The notes below the pieces were generated by a model. The model did not search any database. It was not told the DNA's origin and saw only the letters and a program-made list of their open reading frames with translations. From Mortierella alpina (Eukaryota; Mortierellomycota; Mortierellomycetes; Mortierellales; Mortierellaceae), in contig JANATF010000011.1 in assembly GCA_029449245.1 (NCBI GenBank), positions 1,612,001-1,676,000 on the forward strand: a stretch of DNA of 64,000 nucleotides. Reading direction: 5' to 3'. Within the stretch, counting starts at the first letter, position 1. Every line of letters begins with the position of its first letter. Positions 11,048 to 25,016 of this stretch are shown here, piece by piece. Both the position numbers and the translations under genes were made by a program.

Positions 11048-13729
11048 ATGACCACAGACGAGCCCGAATCCACCTTCGTGGTTTCTGATTCCGAGACCAC
11101 TGCTGCCACAGGCGAGCCCACCAGCCCCGCAAAGACAGCCAGCGCCATGGATACCGACAGAGTGTCGGCTGCCATGGGCCAGTACATGCTGCAAGGATGG
11201 GTAAGATGCTCGGCGGAGGGATGAATAGACAGAACAGTTGGCTCGCAAGAAGAATACAACGATGTGAAGCTTGAAGCTTGCAGCTCGAGGCTCAAGGCTC
11301 AAAGCGCGAAGCACTCACTCTGTTCCTCTCTTGCCCCATTCTCATCTTCATACAGGCCATGTTGAATGATGGATGTCCTGATTGCAACGTAAGTGCACAG
11401 CAAACTCTGAAGCTTTTGCATGGAGGCTCTGCATCCTCGCCTCGGAGCCTCATTGCTGGTTCGATGTGGTCTAGCCTCGTTTGAGGAAAGAGCAGTTTGA
11501 TATCGGGGGAGTGAAGCTCTGGCCTGCTTCACAGCCCGGTCGCTCTCTAGCTTTGAGCAGCCTGCTGTGTGTCACCGTCGCCCAGAGCCATTGCATTCCT
11601 GTATGCTGCACCGTGTTTTTTGAAGACTGTTCCTCACGCCCTGCCTTTTCTAATAGACACCCCTGATGCGCAACCGCGAGGCTACCAGCCAGATCTGCGT
11701 CAACTGCGAGTTGAACCCCCCCGTCGATCCCGAGGAGGCAGAGATGGCGCCAACTCGCCAGCAGCCAGAGACAGGAGTCGAGGAGACAGAGGCAGTCCAA
11801 CCAGCCCAGTTCCCTCCCCCACCAGCTATGGCCCCCATGAGCGCCCCCGCTCCCACATCTGCATTGCCCTCTGTTCCCGCGAACGCACCTCCTCTGGGCC
11901 CAGGCGGTCTCCGCCCCGCTGCACACCAGAACCACCGCGTGTCGGTGCTTGATCCCATGATGGAGGCGCGCAGAGCACTGCGCCCAGTGGGAGCCCGCAA
12001 CATCGGCGCTGCCGCCCCCGCACCTCCATTGACACCTCCTCCTCCACGCGCATCCACGCCGCTTCCGCCTCCTCCTGCTGCTGCGAAAACCGTCTCGGGA
12101 CCATTGGGTCCCAAGATGGCCATCCCACTCCCCCCCGGCCCGCCACCACCAGCTGGAACCCTCGGCCCGCAACCTGTGCCCAGAGACATGAGACGCTCTC
12201 CCCAGACTTCCATCATTATCTCGGGCAACATCTTGCCCCCTTCCACACCCCCACCCGCCCCTCCAGCTCCAGCCCCTGCAGCGAACCCCTTGCCCACACC
12301 TCCAGCTCAACAGTCTCCACCTGTTTCTTCAGGATCGGCTGCACACACCGAGGCCGCTGGCAATGGCGTTCTCGAGGAGCCCGAAGCAGTGCAGGTCGAG
12401 GAGGACTCTGAAGAGGTTACAAAAGTTGAAGCCACAATGGAGGAAGCAGTGGCAACTGAAGAGGAGGCCGTGACAGTACAGGAGGCGAGCGCTACTGAAG
12501 AACAGCCAGAGGAGAATCCAGAGGAAGCCCAGGAGTTGACTCTGGAACCAGTTCAGGAGGACCAGGAAGAACCCCAGGAGCAGGATCAAGCGGCCGAGGA
12601 CGAAGAGAAGGTAGCAGAGAGCGACGACGACTTTGAGGATGCAGAAGAAGAGGTTTTCAAGCCCACAGAGGAGGAACTCAAGGAGCGCGAAGCCAGGCGC
12701 GAGCAGAGCGAGCGAGCCTCCCGTCTGATTGGACAAAAGATGCTGCAGGGCTGGGCCATGTTACAGGACCCTTGCCCCAACCCTGCTTGCCACGGAGTGC
12801 CTTTGCTCGCCAATCGCGAAAAAAAGGAGTATTGCGTCGTTTGCGAGAACTACTTTCAGCGCGAGAAGAATCTGGAGCACGGAAAATACACCGTGATCAC
12901 CAAGGAGGTCGAGGCCGCCAGCACTCCAACAACAACAGAATCCAACACGACCCCTTTCACCACTGCGGCCATCCTTCCGCCGCCCACGACAGCCTTGCCA
13001 CCACCTCCACAAGCGGCATCGCCCCCTATTGCACCCAAGCGAAGAAGCACTCTGTCCTCCCCCATTGGCAAGGTGGTCTCGCCCGTCGTGAGTCCCTCCA
13101 TGGGTCGTAGCCACCGGGAGTTGCTTGGACGTGTGTCAGGCTCGATTGTGCTCCCACCTGCAGCATCCATGTCGCCCAGTCTCGGAATGACAAGCCAGCA
13201 GATTCTAGGAAAGCACCTGAGCGATGATCTGGACAAGCTGGCATCGGAGGACGAGGAGGCTCGGAAGCACATCCAGATTATCCGCAAGGTGGGCGAGTTC
13301 TCCAACAAATCGCTGCCGCCAGTCCCCAACTCCCCTTTCCCACCGCCGCCTCCGGGCTCCCGTCCAGTCTCTACATACTCCAGCTCGTCAGAATACCATC
13401 CTTCTGAGGGCGAGAGACACGAAACGACAAGGCCCCTTCGCCACTACCATAGTCAGCGATTGAACCAAGTACACGGCCCTCCATCGACCGCAGCCTCGAG
13501 TGGACCCCACTCTGAGAACAGTACGCCGGCACCTCCTCCAGCGCCTCTCTCGGCCGAAGTGCAGGCTCTTGTTACAGCAACACACAAGACCATTGCCACG
13601 ATTCTCGTCAAGCTGGAAGCCTACCGACAAGCCTTGGAGGTCTCCGAGAGTCCCAAGGAATGTCAGGTGCTGACCAACCAAATCAAGGGACTGATGGAAT
13701 GCTTAAAGGCGTGCAGGGAGACGCTCTAA
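11048..13729 (+). CDS. Tandem SSSCA1/ZNRD2-type zinc-ribbon protein
   Basis: Exons 11048-11200, 11356-11388 and 11657-13729 give 752 residues. The first Auto_anti-p27 (SSSCA1/ZNRD2) module covers about residues 38-82: AAMGQYMLQGWAML, then CPDC (Cys58/61) and CVNC (Cys76/79). A second covers about 417-465: RLIGQKMLQGWAML, then CPNPAC and CVVC. The spacing CX4C in the second knuckle is unusual. Between them lie a long Pro-rich segment (about 95-290) and a Glu-rich acidic segment (about 300-400). After the second module comes a Ser/Pro linker and a predicted C-terminal helical segment (about 695-752, SAEVQALVTATHKTIATILV). The human relative has one module in about 200 residues and its role is poorly defined. 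Two introns interrupt the first module and none interrupts the second. Gene identity is good; function is unknown. Confidence 0.8.
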
Positions 13730-13980
13730 GCTGGACCAGGTACGCTGCACCAGCCTCCTGCTACAACCCATCCTCTCTCCCCGCGACTCGGCGAGCGGAA
13801 GAAGAGAAAGGATACACCTGCCCTTGGCTGGAGCACACTTGACGTCCAGTGTGTCCAAGGGCCTTTTGTCCGGCGACGTTTGAGACGTCAGGACATGACC
13901 ATGATGAACAAACCAAAAACTCATTCTTTATGACCCCCACGCAACAAGATCACGAAACGACTATGACATGCCACAAACGA

Positions 13981-13986
13981 AATAAA
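13981..13986 (+). terminator. AATAAA poly(A) signal candidate for the ZNRD2-like gene
   Basis: Exact AATAAA on the plus strand, about 250 bp past the stop codon and followed by an A run. Confidence 0.4.
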
Positions 13987-14017
13987 AAAAATTATGCATT
14001 AACCAGATGTATTCCAT

Positions 14018-14023
14018 TTTAAT
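14018..14023 (-). terminator. ATTAAA poly(A) signal candidate for the F-box gene
   Basis: ATTAAA on the minus strand, about 83 bp past the F-box gene stop at 14106. Confidence 0.35.
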
Positions 14024-14105
14024 CTGCAAGATGTGCAACTGTTCCTTACAGTGTATAGGTGGTGTACCAGATGTACTTTATATCTCAGTTTGCTTTGTAT
14101 TGGAA

Positions 14106-17100
14106 TCATAAGTTCTCATCGTCCGAGCCTGCATCATCATCTTCAGAGTCGGAAAGCGCATCGCTGAAATCACTCAGCTCCTCCCCCTCGCTCTCTTGCG
14201 TGGTATCTAAAATCAGGTTGTCCGCATCAGAGCTATTCAGACCCTCCAGCGCGTCTGCTACAAGTTCTGGTGCAAACTCAACATGCGGCGCAGCAGCGCC
14301 AGTAGCAAACAGTTCTAAAGGCTGATCCAGAGTGTGATCCTCGATGGTAAGATCCTCAAAGTCAAACGACGTCAGAACACTGCCATTGTCGTCGAATTCC
14401 TGTTCTTCTTCTTCTTCTTCCCCTTCCTCCCTCTCGCCTTCCTCCTCCTGAACAAGGCTGTCTGCAAACTGCTCATCGCCCTCCACATCGACCACGTCCG
14501 CGATCCCGAATTCCATGGCCATGAGCTTTGCTCGTTCTCGGATATCGGCCACAGCCGCTTCCTCCAGCCTACAGTACGTGATATCCAACCGCCTGAACCC
14601 TGCCTTGTTGGCCATCCTGTCCAAGAACTCCAAGAGGCCCGACTTGGTGACTTGATCACATCCAAGAATACACAGATCACACAGATTCAAGGCTCGTTCT
14701 GCCAGATACACCAACGAGGCATTCGTGATCTGGGTATTGGCAATCGAAAGCCAGCGCAGGCCAGGCAGGGCATCGACCAAGTGACTGAGGTTGGCGTCTG
14801 TGAATTCCGGAAACACATTTCCGATATCGAGGTCCATCAACTTGGGAGTCTTTGCTATAAAGAGACTGAAATCTTGAAAGGAATCCGCCAGAATACTGTT
14901 CATGTGGAGCTCTTCCAGATTCGGACAGGCATCGGCCAAGGGCAAGAATACGTTGGTCGTGAAGGGGGCGTCCATATTGTTGAGAATCAACCGTTTCAGA
15001 CCTTCGAACCGTCGAGCCGTCGGGCTGCTCGAATCGGAAGCTGTGGACAATCCCTGGATGGTTATTTGCGTACATTCAGTCTCGGTCAGGTCAAGTTTTG
15101 CAAGTTGACGGCAGGAATCCAGGATCGGGAGGATCACATCGTTGGTGACACCGGACGAATACTCTAGGTTGAGTGACACCAGCTGTGTGCAATGGGGGAC
15201 ATGGTCTTGAAGGCCCGAATGTTCCAAGTCACAGATCGCCAACGTCAAGCGCTTCATGGATCGGCCATGTCTGGACCCAATCGCCTGCAAGATCAAGTCG
15301 TCCTCAAAGATGTTGCTGCCGTGCATGATCTTGAATTGGCAGAGTGAATCCTTTTCCTGGGCCAGGATCACGTCCGTTACTGCTTGTGAGGAGACATTCT
15401 CCATTTTGGACCCTGGCAGTCGAATATAGGCAAGGGACCGAACTGTAGAGGCAAGGGCCTCAAAAACCCTGTCGTCCAGGTCCTGAGAATCCTTGAGATC
15501 GATCCAGGTCAGGTTCCTGAAGTGGCGAATAGCGTAGATAAGGGTCTCGGGATGAACCAAGGTCGAGGATCGGAATTCGTCCACGAACAGACAGCGCCTG
15601 GACACTTTACGCACCAGACGGTTGAAGCAGTGTTCCTCGCGGGCGGGGGAAGGCACCATATCTGTTATACCTTTCGGCAGGTCAGCACCATCAGGCCGCG
15701 AGCGGTGGCCTCTCCAGTCGTTGCAGAAGGTACCCCAGTCCTGGATCAGATCCATAAACCACTAGATATATTACAATAATATGAATGTGAGTAAATTCAC
15801 AGCATGAAAGGACGTCAATAAACCATGGGAGTGCACAACGCAAAGAAAGGGGTCGAGGTCAGGAGAGGGTTGGAATTAGAGTGTCGAAGAGGGAGAAAAG
15901 GAGACGTGGAGGATATGATGCCATCTTTGGGATATGCGAGGGTCCCATGCTGTGGACCATTAGATCGCGATCGCATTGGAGAAAACGACACGAGAGCACA
16001 AGGAGAGCACGAGAAGAAAGAGGGGACACACAAACGATGTGAGGAAAACAGGGAGAACAAAAACATACCGGACAAGAGATCTTGTTCAGGTACGATAGGT
16101 AGTCGTACGAACAGGATGCATCGTGCAACAAAGAAGCATCAAGTGTTCTTCGCAGCAGGAGCAGCGAGACGACCTCAGAGGGCAGGTCGTCGCGGGCGTA
16201 TCGGGCATTTTTGTTTGCGCCTGCAGAGGAGGTGCTGGCCAGGTCTTTGTTTGACAGAGCGGTCGTCGCTGCCGCCGAGGTCTTGGGTCGAGATCCGTTC
16301 GGGCTGTGGGTCTCGTCCTCAAGGATCAATCCCTCCAGCGACAGCACAGGGGTCGACAGAGAGATCGACCTGAATTCGTAGTCGGTCATCAGGTGCTCTG
16401 CCTTGTAGAGGTACTCGACTGCGGCCTGGGACCAGGCTCGAGAGACAAGGAGACAGGCATACAGGGCTCGCCTGTTGTCCTGCAGATGGTGAGCAATGAG
16501 CTGGAGGATTTCTATTGAAGATAGAACGGGGGCAGTGCTTTTGGGTTAGCGATGACCGTGCAGGTAAGGTGTGGAGTGTGGAATGGAGGCTTATTTAACA
16601 TGATGATAGCGTGCCACTGTAGGGGAGGAGGACCGTGGCAGAACGGCAAGTAGCTGCTGCAGGAACACAGATCGGATAATGAAAAGGCAACGATAGTCCG
16701 AAGACGGAAAAAACATTGGTTGATCCTGGAGGGTGAGCGATGGCTGGGTTGGATTCCAAAAGCACAGCAATGGAGACCACCGCAGCACATAGTGTCCTGC
16801 CGCAACTGCTGCCTCTGCTGCACAGAAGGACACACATGCTAGAAATACCCCTTGCAACTCCTTAGCATGGCCATATTTTTAATACAAGTGGTGCGGAAGT
16901 GGTATGGGCCTGAATGCCAAGTTTCAAAAAAAAAGAAGAATGCACGGATCCCAACGGACTCTTTGCAAGGTCAGAGCATTCGTTGGGAACTGGACAAATC
17001 CTGAAGAAGAGAAACTTCATTTCTTCCTTACAATAACAAAAATAAAGCTCGAGGACAGAGTGTGTGTATAGGTGTCTGCACAAAGACAGCGAGAACGAGG

Positions 17101-17224
17101 GTGGGAGAGTGCGAGAGCAACGAAGGGATGCAGCACACAGCACACAGCAATTCATACCTGCCGGGAGTGAAGACGGTTTAGCCGTGGTCGGGCAGACAAG
17201 GGCTTTAGCAGAGTGCAGGGCCAT
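14106..17224 (-). CDS. F-box and leucine-rich-repeat protein with acidic tail
   Basis: Three minus-strand exons (17224-17158, 16511-16069, 15761-14106) give 721 residues. The F-box is split by the first intron: SSLPAE ends exon 1 and ILQLIAHHLQDNRRALYACL begins exon 2, followed by LVSRAWSQAAVEYLYK. Residues about 235-600 show amino-acid leucine-rich repeats such as LTWIDLKDSQDLDD, LVSLNLEYSSGVTND, LAKLDLTETECTQ and LCDLCILGCDQVTKSG. The last 120 residues are extremely acidic. Family knowledge says F-box/LRR proteins join Skp1 in SCF ubiquitin ligases and choose substrates through the repeats; the substrate here is unknown. The introns are 646 and 307 nt. ATG 17224 is the first in-frame ATG, and an upstream TTG is not needed. 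Its promoter is shared with divergent RVB1. Confidence 0.85.
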
Positions 17225-18016
17225 GGACGGCAAATGCGGAAATGAAGACAGGGAGAGCTTGGGACGACTGTGGTGCAGCTTGGGCAGGCGGGCAATGGCG
17301 ACTGCTGGAGTGTTCGAAAGCGATCAGCCAGGGACTGAGAAGCAGATCAGGGATGGACGAGGGTGGCAGAGGCGAGCGAGAGCAGGTGGATGGGCAGGTG
17401 TCGACAGGGTGTGTGGAGACAGCAAAGGAGCGGAGGAGCGATGGAAGAAGAGGAGAGAAGAAAAGGAAAAATTCTCTCTGCGGTGCTCGAGGGCCCTTTT
17501 GGCTCTGCTGGACAACGGGCAGGCCGAGTGAGTAGCTGGGCAGGTGGCCGCCAGCCTGCGGTCCATTAAGGACGTTCATAGGGCACTCCATATGGATGCG
17601 GTAGAAAAGCGGGAGGGGACACGGACCCATCCTGATGGGTCTGCAGGCGGGCTAATCGAGCCCGCACGGCGCAAGGAGCAAAAGTGACGGGTGCGGCCCG
17701 GTGGAGATGTGCTCAGTCATGATGGAGGCGCGGCATGGGGGGTCATGGTAGTGGTCATGGGCAGATGAAGGATGCAAAGGAGAGAGTGGTGGCCAACGAT
17801 GCAAAAGGATGAGGAGGCAAACAAGCTTGGTGGGCCTGTGACTTCGATAAACATTCAGTTAGAGAAACATGTGCAGTAAGAGGGGGTTCAGCAACCGCAA
17901 GTAAACAGCAAGAGGAAAAAAAAGAAAAAAAAGATCCTCTTCGCATTCTTCGCTCCCATCCACACCACACCCATCCCACCCACCCACCGCACCCACCTCA
18001 CCCACCTCACACCACT
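17225..18016. promoter_or_regulatory. Divergent promoter region of the F-box gene and RVB1
   Basis: 792 bp between two divergent start codons. The last 60 bp before RVB1 (about 17955-18016) are C/A-rich on the plus strand (CCACCCACC-type) and look like a fungal 5' leader. No TATA box or known factor site could be assigned. Confidence 0.5.
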
Positions 18017-19845
<1,829 letters not shown>

Positions 19846-22298
19846 AACGGAAGCGCCATGGACTGCCAGCGTCATTACAGTATATTCACTTCAAGCATTA
19901 AACACTACCGCAAACACGTATCGGACTGTTGGCGACTCTTTTCTTTTCTTTCTTTTTGTTTGACTTCGTCAGTGATACGGGCTTGCGCTGATGATGACAG
20001 ATTCGGATGGGGCACTTGACAACAGGATGGTAAGGAGCGACAACTCATTTTTCCGAACTACTTCAACTACGCAGCCTACAGGATACGAGGCAACGAGCAC
20101 CTAAGCTGACGACAGCGCAACGACGGAACAGCAGCTATATAGTCTAGCGATTATGGCGAGTCGTCATTGGACACTTACCCTGGAGACTAATGAGGCGGAC
20201 TTTTGCCTCTCGCAAAGTTGTCTTTGTGGTTTGTACGGCTAACATGCGACAATCCACAAGGAGCTGGGACCGGAGCGAAAACTTCAAGTGGAGGACCTGC
20301 GCGGCGAGTGCTTGCCCCCGTCCACACCAACGTTTGCATGATGGCCAAGAAGGTAACCAATGTGCCCAGAGCGGAGCAAGTCGTCATTGGCCTTTCTATT
20401 AGTGGTTAATCATAGCTTGCCTGCTTGAATGGCCAAGGTCCAAAGCGGGACATTCCCATCCACAACCATGTGTTTCCGTTGCTAGGCTGTGAGCTGCATA
20501 TGCAGGTTATGCTAAGGTGGTCCTATGGTCAAAAAAAAACAACTATGCCTTGTGAGGTGCATGACTGTAACGAATATTTGCTTTATGAGTGTAGGGCATG
20601 CAAGGCGTACATGCACATGTACAGTACAGGAAGCTGTTGGGCAAGATGTGTTCGCTTGGGGCAAGCTTGCTGGGAGCAATTGTGAGCATTGAGGCTCAGT
20701 GACAGTGTAATTGCGAGAGTCTAGCAGAGATGTCAAGATCAACATACTCATCCATCTACTTTTCCCCGATTGGTGCCTCCTTGTGTGCTGTTGAATGGCT
20801 CTCATAACAAACACACGCACCCTCTCTCCTCAGGTACTCACTGGATATAACATACAGATAGATTATATGTACTCTACCTTCATACGATGAAGTGGTGATG
20901 ATGGGATCGTGGACACTAATTTTTTTTTGTTCCTGCAGAGCGCCCAAGGTGACAGGAACGGGGGTGAGCACAATGCACACAGAGTGCTAGTCCGCCCAGT
21001 AGGAGATTTCTTTGAGCGCAGCTGAGCACACTCTGCGCATGTTTTTTTTGTGGTCACGGTTACAGCCTCCGGAAGCGAGGCCGAGAACGGCCTCTTGATG
21101 GGAAAGAAGCCCAACTTTTTTTTGGTACTTGCGCTTTGATACTCACTGCTCCCTCGAGAGATAACCATCCACTCATCGCTACTGTATTCACTCACCCAGT
21201 TGGTCATCAGAGGTCTGTTCCATTCAGATTTGGATCCCACCTATGAAGATATCCACGGACAAGGGGACAATGGAGCGAGCCGGCGAACGAGAGCGAGCCT
21301 ATTTCTCCGTGGAGAGAGTCTGGGAGAGAGAACGAGCTGCGGCACCCTCAGCCAGTAAACAAAGTTTCGGTGCTCGTCCTTCTCTCACGCCGCGTGCCCC
21401 GCCGCTGCCCCTCGCCCCATCTACACCTCTCCATTTTTTACGCCCAAGACTCGAGTGTATAGACATGTAAAGTATTGGGCACATGCTGGACATGTATCAC
21501 ACCAATCCTACAGAGCTCTGGATCATCACTCGCCTGGGATACAGTCTAGTCTGTTTGCAAGACGATGCCAAGAAACTCACCGTGGTGTCGAAACCATGCG
21601 TCTGTTCCAGATCAGTTTGCAGATAGCTAGATACCGTCGCTAAGGTATCCAATAATAGATTGGACAAACGAACTACAGTAGGCTATTACTCCCCTTTGCG
21701 CGCGATCTATCCTTCTCTCATGATACCATGGTGGCTCAAAGTAGACGATAGTTTAGTTCAGTGGCCAATGTGCATGCCTTCAAAGGCCTTTATGTTCTTT
21801 AAGGTGCAATTGCACCCGCAAGGCGCCTGATTGATTTTGACTAGTGTCTGAAAATAGCATTATTTTCCCATGCGGCGCCTTTACTCAGTTCCCCACTGCT
21901 CGGAGTACATGTTCAGTGGACTGCGGTCGAGAGGAGGAGCGATGGGTACTGTATATCTTTCAGGGCTCTTGAGGACACCAAAAGGGTGTTGTGTTTGAGC
22001 AACAAAAAAAAAGCGTCATGGACCCGATGGTGACGATAGCTGTAACGCGCGTTAGCGGCGCATTAGTGGTCTTGAGAACAATCGAGAAATACAATGGTTT
22101 CCCTTTGTGGGAAGGATGAAAGAAAAAAAAATGTGTGCCAGGAACCGACACAAAAAAAAAGATGTAGGGTGGATGGAAGCACAAGGGAAGCACGCGCTGC
22201 CACCACCCCTCAGCACTCTGTCTCTATTGTCCGATGGTCGCTTGTTGTTGTGCACTCTCGTTTTTGTTGTTGAGCGTGCACCGTCGAGTCATCCAAGC

Positions 22299-22324
22299 AA
22301 AAAAAAAAAAAAAAAAAAAAAAAA
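22299..22324. repeat. 26-nt poly(A) run
   Basis: Uninterrupted A run in intergenic DNA. I see no adjacent retroelement coding sequence or target-site duplication. Confidence 0.8.
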
Positions 22325-23249
22325 GCAAACGCTAATTGTCTGGCGTTGGCCAATCGTAAATTTTTATTTCTGGCCTGGCGAAAGAATACACAGAAAGGTG
22401 GGCGCAGGGGCGGTGTCAGGGTCTCGTCACCCCTCATTCTCGCATCGTCTCATGGGCAATCATTGCGCAGCAGAGCGGTTGTTTCCAGGACCATGCTGGT
22501 GGGCTGTTGCTGCTGCTACTGCTGCTGCTGCTGCTGCTGGCGTTAAGGCAACCCTGATTCTTTGGACGATCCTCTCTTTTGCCCTGAGATCAAAAAAAAA
22601 GTCCTTTTGGCCCTCTCGGCGGATGACAGGTCCACACCGGTTTAAAGTTCTCATGGCCTCTGTCCAATCCGGAAGCGCTGGTCACACCTTCGTGGCTCCA
22701 CGGTGACCCCGTCCCTCACACGCCCACTGACTCGCGCCGGCTGAGCTCCTTCGCAGAGAACAGACTACAATATTATAAAAAGTGCTGTGGGACAGCATCG
22801 CGGTCCTATGAGTCTCTTGGCCAAGTGAATAGAAAATCTAGACAGAGAGAGAGAGAGAGAGGGGAGAGGATGGGCTACGCATGCTTGCACGACCCCAAGC
22901 ATTACCCCCTCTGCTTTCTCTCCGCTCGACACACAATCATCTATGCCTAGCATCTGAACCCAATGCAAAGGCAAATAAAGACAAAAAGGTGTTCAGCTCA
23001 TCTCCCTCCCATCAATCCAGGACCAGAGACACTGTCAGAATCATCACATATGGGTCTCGCCCACCATCGGGTCTCTCCCAGTTCTTTGGCTCTAAGCTCT
23101 GCTGTTGCCTGCGTGGTGTTGCCCAGCGGGTGTTGCGGAACATTATTTTTCGATGGGTGTATTTGTTTATTTGTTTGGTTGTATGTATGCATGTATCTAT
23201 GCGACCCGTTTCCATTCAACTACTAACAACAACAATAGCAACAACATCA

Positions 23250-23250
<1 letters not shown>

Positions 23251-23286
<36 letters not shown>
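23251..23286. repeat. CAGA tetranucleotide microsatellite
   Basis: Nine perfect CAGA units in intergenic DNA. Confidence 0.9.
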
Positions 23287-24697
23287 GCTCAGGAGAGCAG
23301 AGCATGAGCAATGGGCAAAGGCAAAAGGCGACAGGTGGTGTCGAGAGCCAAGACAAATTATGGAATGAAAGGGCGCGCGCGCTGCGCGTGAGTAATTTGC
23401 GAGACGGAGCGAGGGCCCTACCATGCCTGACAACATTTTGTTATGATTGCTGTGAATCCGAATGGCACATGGACCCATGGATGCAAGGAGTGGCATGCCC
23501 GCAGGTCGTTGTGTTGCCCTGAGACCAGGAACACGATGATGAACGGATGTGTGAGGCAGGGACCGCGAGGCCGAGGAAGGGGAGGAGGAGTGTCAGTTCA
23601 GAAATGAAATCACACAATCCAGCGCTTTAAAGTAGATAATTGTACATGTAGTGAATGGATGAATGAATGAAGGAATGATTGAATCGAAATGGCTACAGTG
23701 TCTCTTTGTTTGTCGAGTGGAGTCGAGGCAGGAAGGCACACGCAGATACAAATGCCAAGGTAAAGTAGTTCAGGTATTCACACGCCTTCAAGGGAAGAAT
23801 GAATCCAAGCGGAGGAAAAGAAGATGAGGAAAAAGATGTATCGATGCGGAGGTATCCTATCGCATCTCTTTGTTCAGGTCCAAACCAACCAGTGTGTGCC
23901 TTGCTCCAATTCAGTTGGCACTCAAACCAATTGAGTTGTCCTCCCCCCCTTTCTGCTTGTTGTTGTTATTGTTGTTGTTGCGTGCTGTTGCTGCTGCTGT
24001 TGGCAGAGTGGTGGCCCTGCTGCACTGTGCGAGAGAGAGTGCGAGAGTAGAGGAGAGGACGAGAGTCGAAGAGAGTGCCTCGAGGGACAGGTTCCTTGTC
24101 GCCCATTTGTCAGACGACGGAGCACGCCTGCGGTGGTCTCGGCAGCCGAGGGTGCGCTGCAGCCATTGGCCACCCGCCCTGCGAACATTGCGCGCCATCT
24201 CCTGTGCAAAGCGTATGCGAGGCGCAAATTCCCCTTTTCCATTTCCCATTTCCCATTTCCCATCTCCCATATCTCTCGTTCGTATCGTTTTCTTTCCCCC
24301 CGTTGTCGTCCGCTCTCGTTCTCTTTTTCCTCCTTCCCCAAACACCCTCTTTTTTTGTGATTCGCATCCCTTCGCTTCTTCACATCCTCTCCATCCATCT
24401 CGACTCATCCTCGACTCATCCTCGTCTCATCCTCTTCTCGTCCTCGTCTCATCTCAACCTCGTCCCAGCCTCGCCCCAGCCTCTCCATTCCGTCGTCTAC
24501 ACCTCGTCTTCGAATCCACTCGTCTCCTGTGGCAAGCTTATTTTTTTTCATTCTACTTCCAGCAGCCTCTTGCATTCCTCCGATCGACGGGCCCGACTCG
24601 CATCGTCCCTTCCTTCTGCAATCAGTCGTTACACACTCAATCTCTTTGCTCGCTCACCCACTCACCCGCCCACACATACACATACACATACAAACTT

Positions 24698-25004
24698 GTA
24701 AGTCGAATCCGCCATACCCTTGTTTGCCCTGGAGGACCGACCTGTGTTGTTGTCCTCTCGACCCCCACCGCCCTCTGCCTCCCTACCACCCCTTGTCCCT
24801 CCACAATTCTTGTCTGTTGCATGGATGGCGCAAGAGTAGACAAACCTTCACTCTCAGGGGGACTGGTTGTGCCACTAGCAATAGTTCTCGTGTCGCATTG
24901 TGCCTCGTTTGCTATCTTATTTGTTCTCCGCAGCTACATTCCTTTCTCACACTCACGCTCTCTTGTCCTCCGTGCCCTATGCATATGCTCGTCTGACTCT
25001 ACAG
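24698..25004 (+). other. Probable 5' UTR intron of the CSL gene
   Basis: A strong donor, TTGTAAGTC, at 24698 is paired with a pyrimidine-preceded acceptor, CTCTACAG, ending at 25004, 12 bp before the start codon. This suggests an untranslated first exon. It is inferred from splice signals only. Confidence 0.5.
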
Positions 25005-25016
25005 ATATACCTCGCC

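Larger units (their letters stand above)
13730..14105. other. Convergent 3' region between the ZNRD2-like and F-box genes
   Basis: 376 bp holding the two facing 3' UTRs. Candidate poly(A) signals for the two strands lie only about 30 bp apart (13981-13986 and 14018-14023). No gene is visible. Confidence 0.55.
19846..25016. other. 5.2-kb gene-poor region upstream of the CSL gene
   Basis: The region holds the RVB1 3' UTR at its left end and the CSL promoter and leader at its right end. It contains a 26-nt A run (22299-22324), a GCT trinucleotide tract (about 22506-22540), a CAGA microsatellite (23251-23286) and many pyrimidine-rich blocks. Open frames of 200-400 codons are low-complexity and show no recognisable motif on either strand. 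I cannot support a gene here. Confidence 0.5.

Noticed and set aside
14334-15167. 277-codon plus-strand frame opposite the F-box/LRR exon
   Set aside because: It is an antisense shadow of a well-supported coding exon and lacks motifs.
22107-22113. GTGGGAA, a CSL-type site, 2.9 kb upstream of the CSL gene
   Set aside because: A 7-mer is expected about eight times on the two strands of 64 kb, and other copies occur (e.g. near 4880 and 7430), so autoregulation is not supported.
22299-22324. Poly(A) run as the tail of a retroposed gene
   Set aside because: No upstream sequence resembles a processed gene and no flanking target-site duplication was found.
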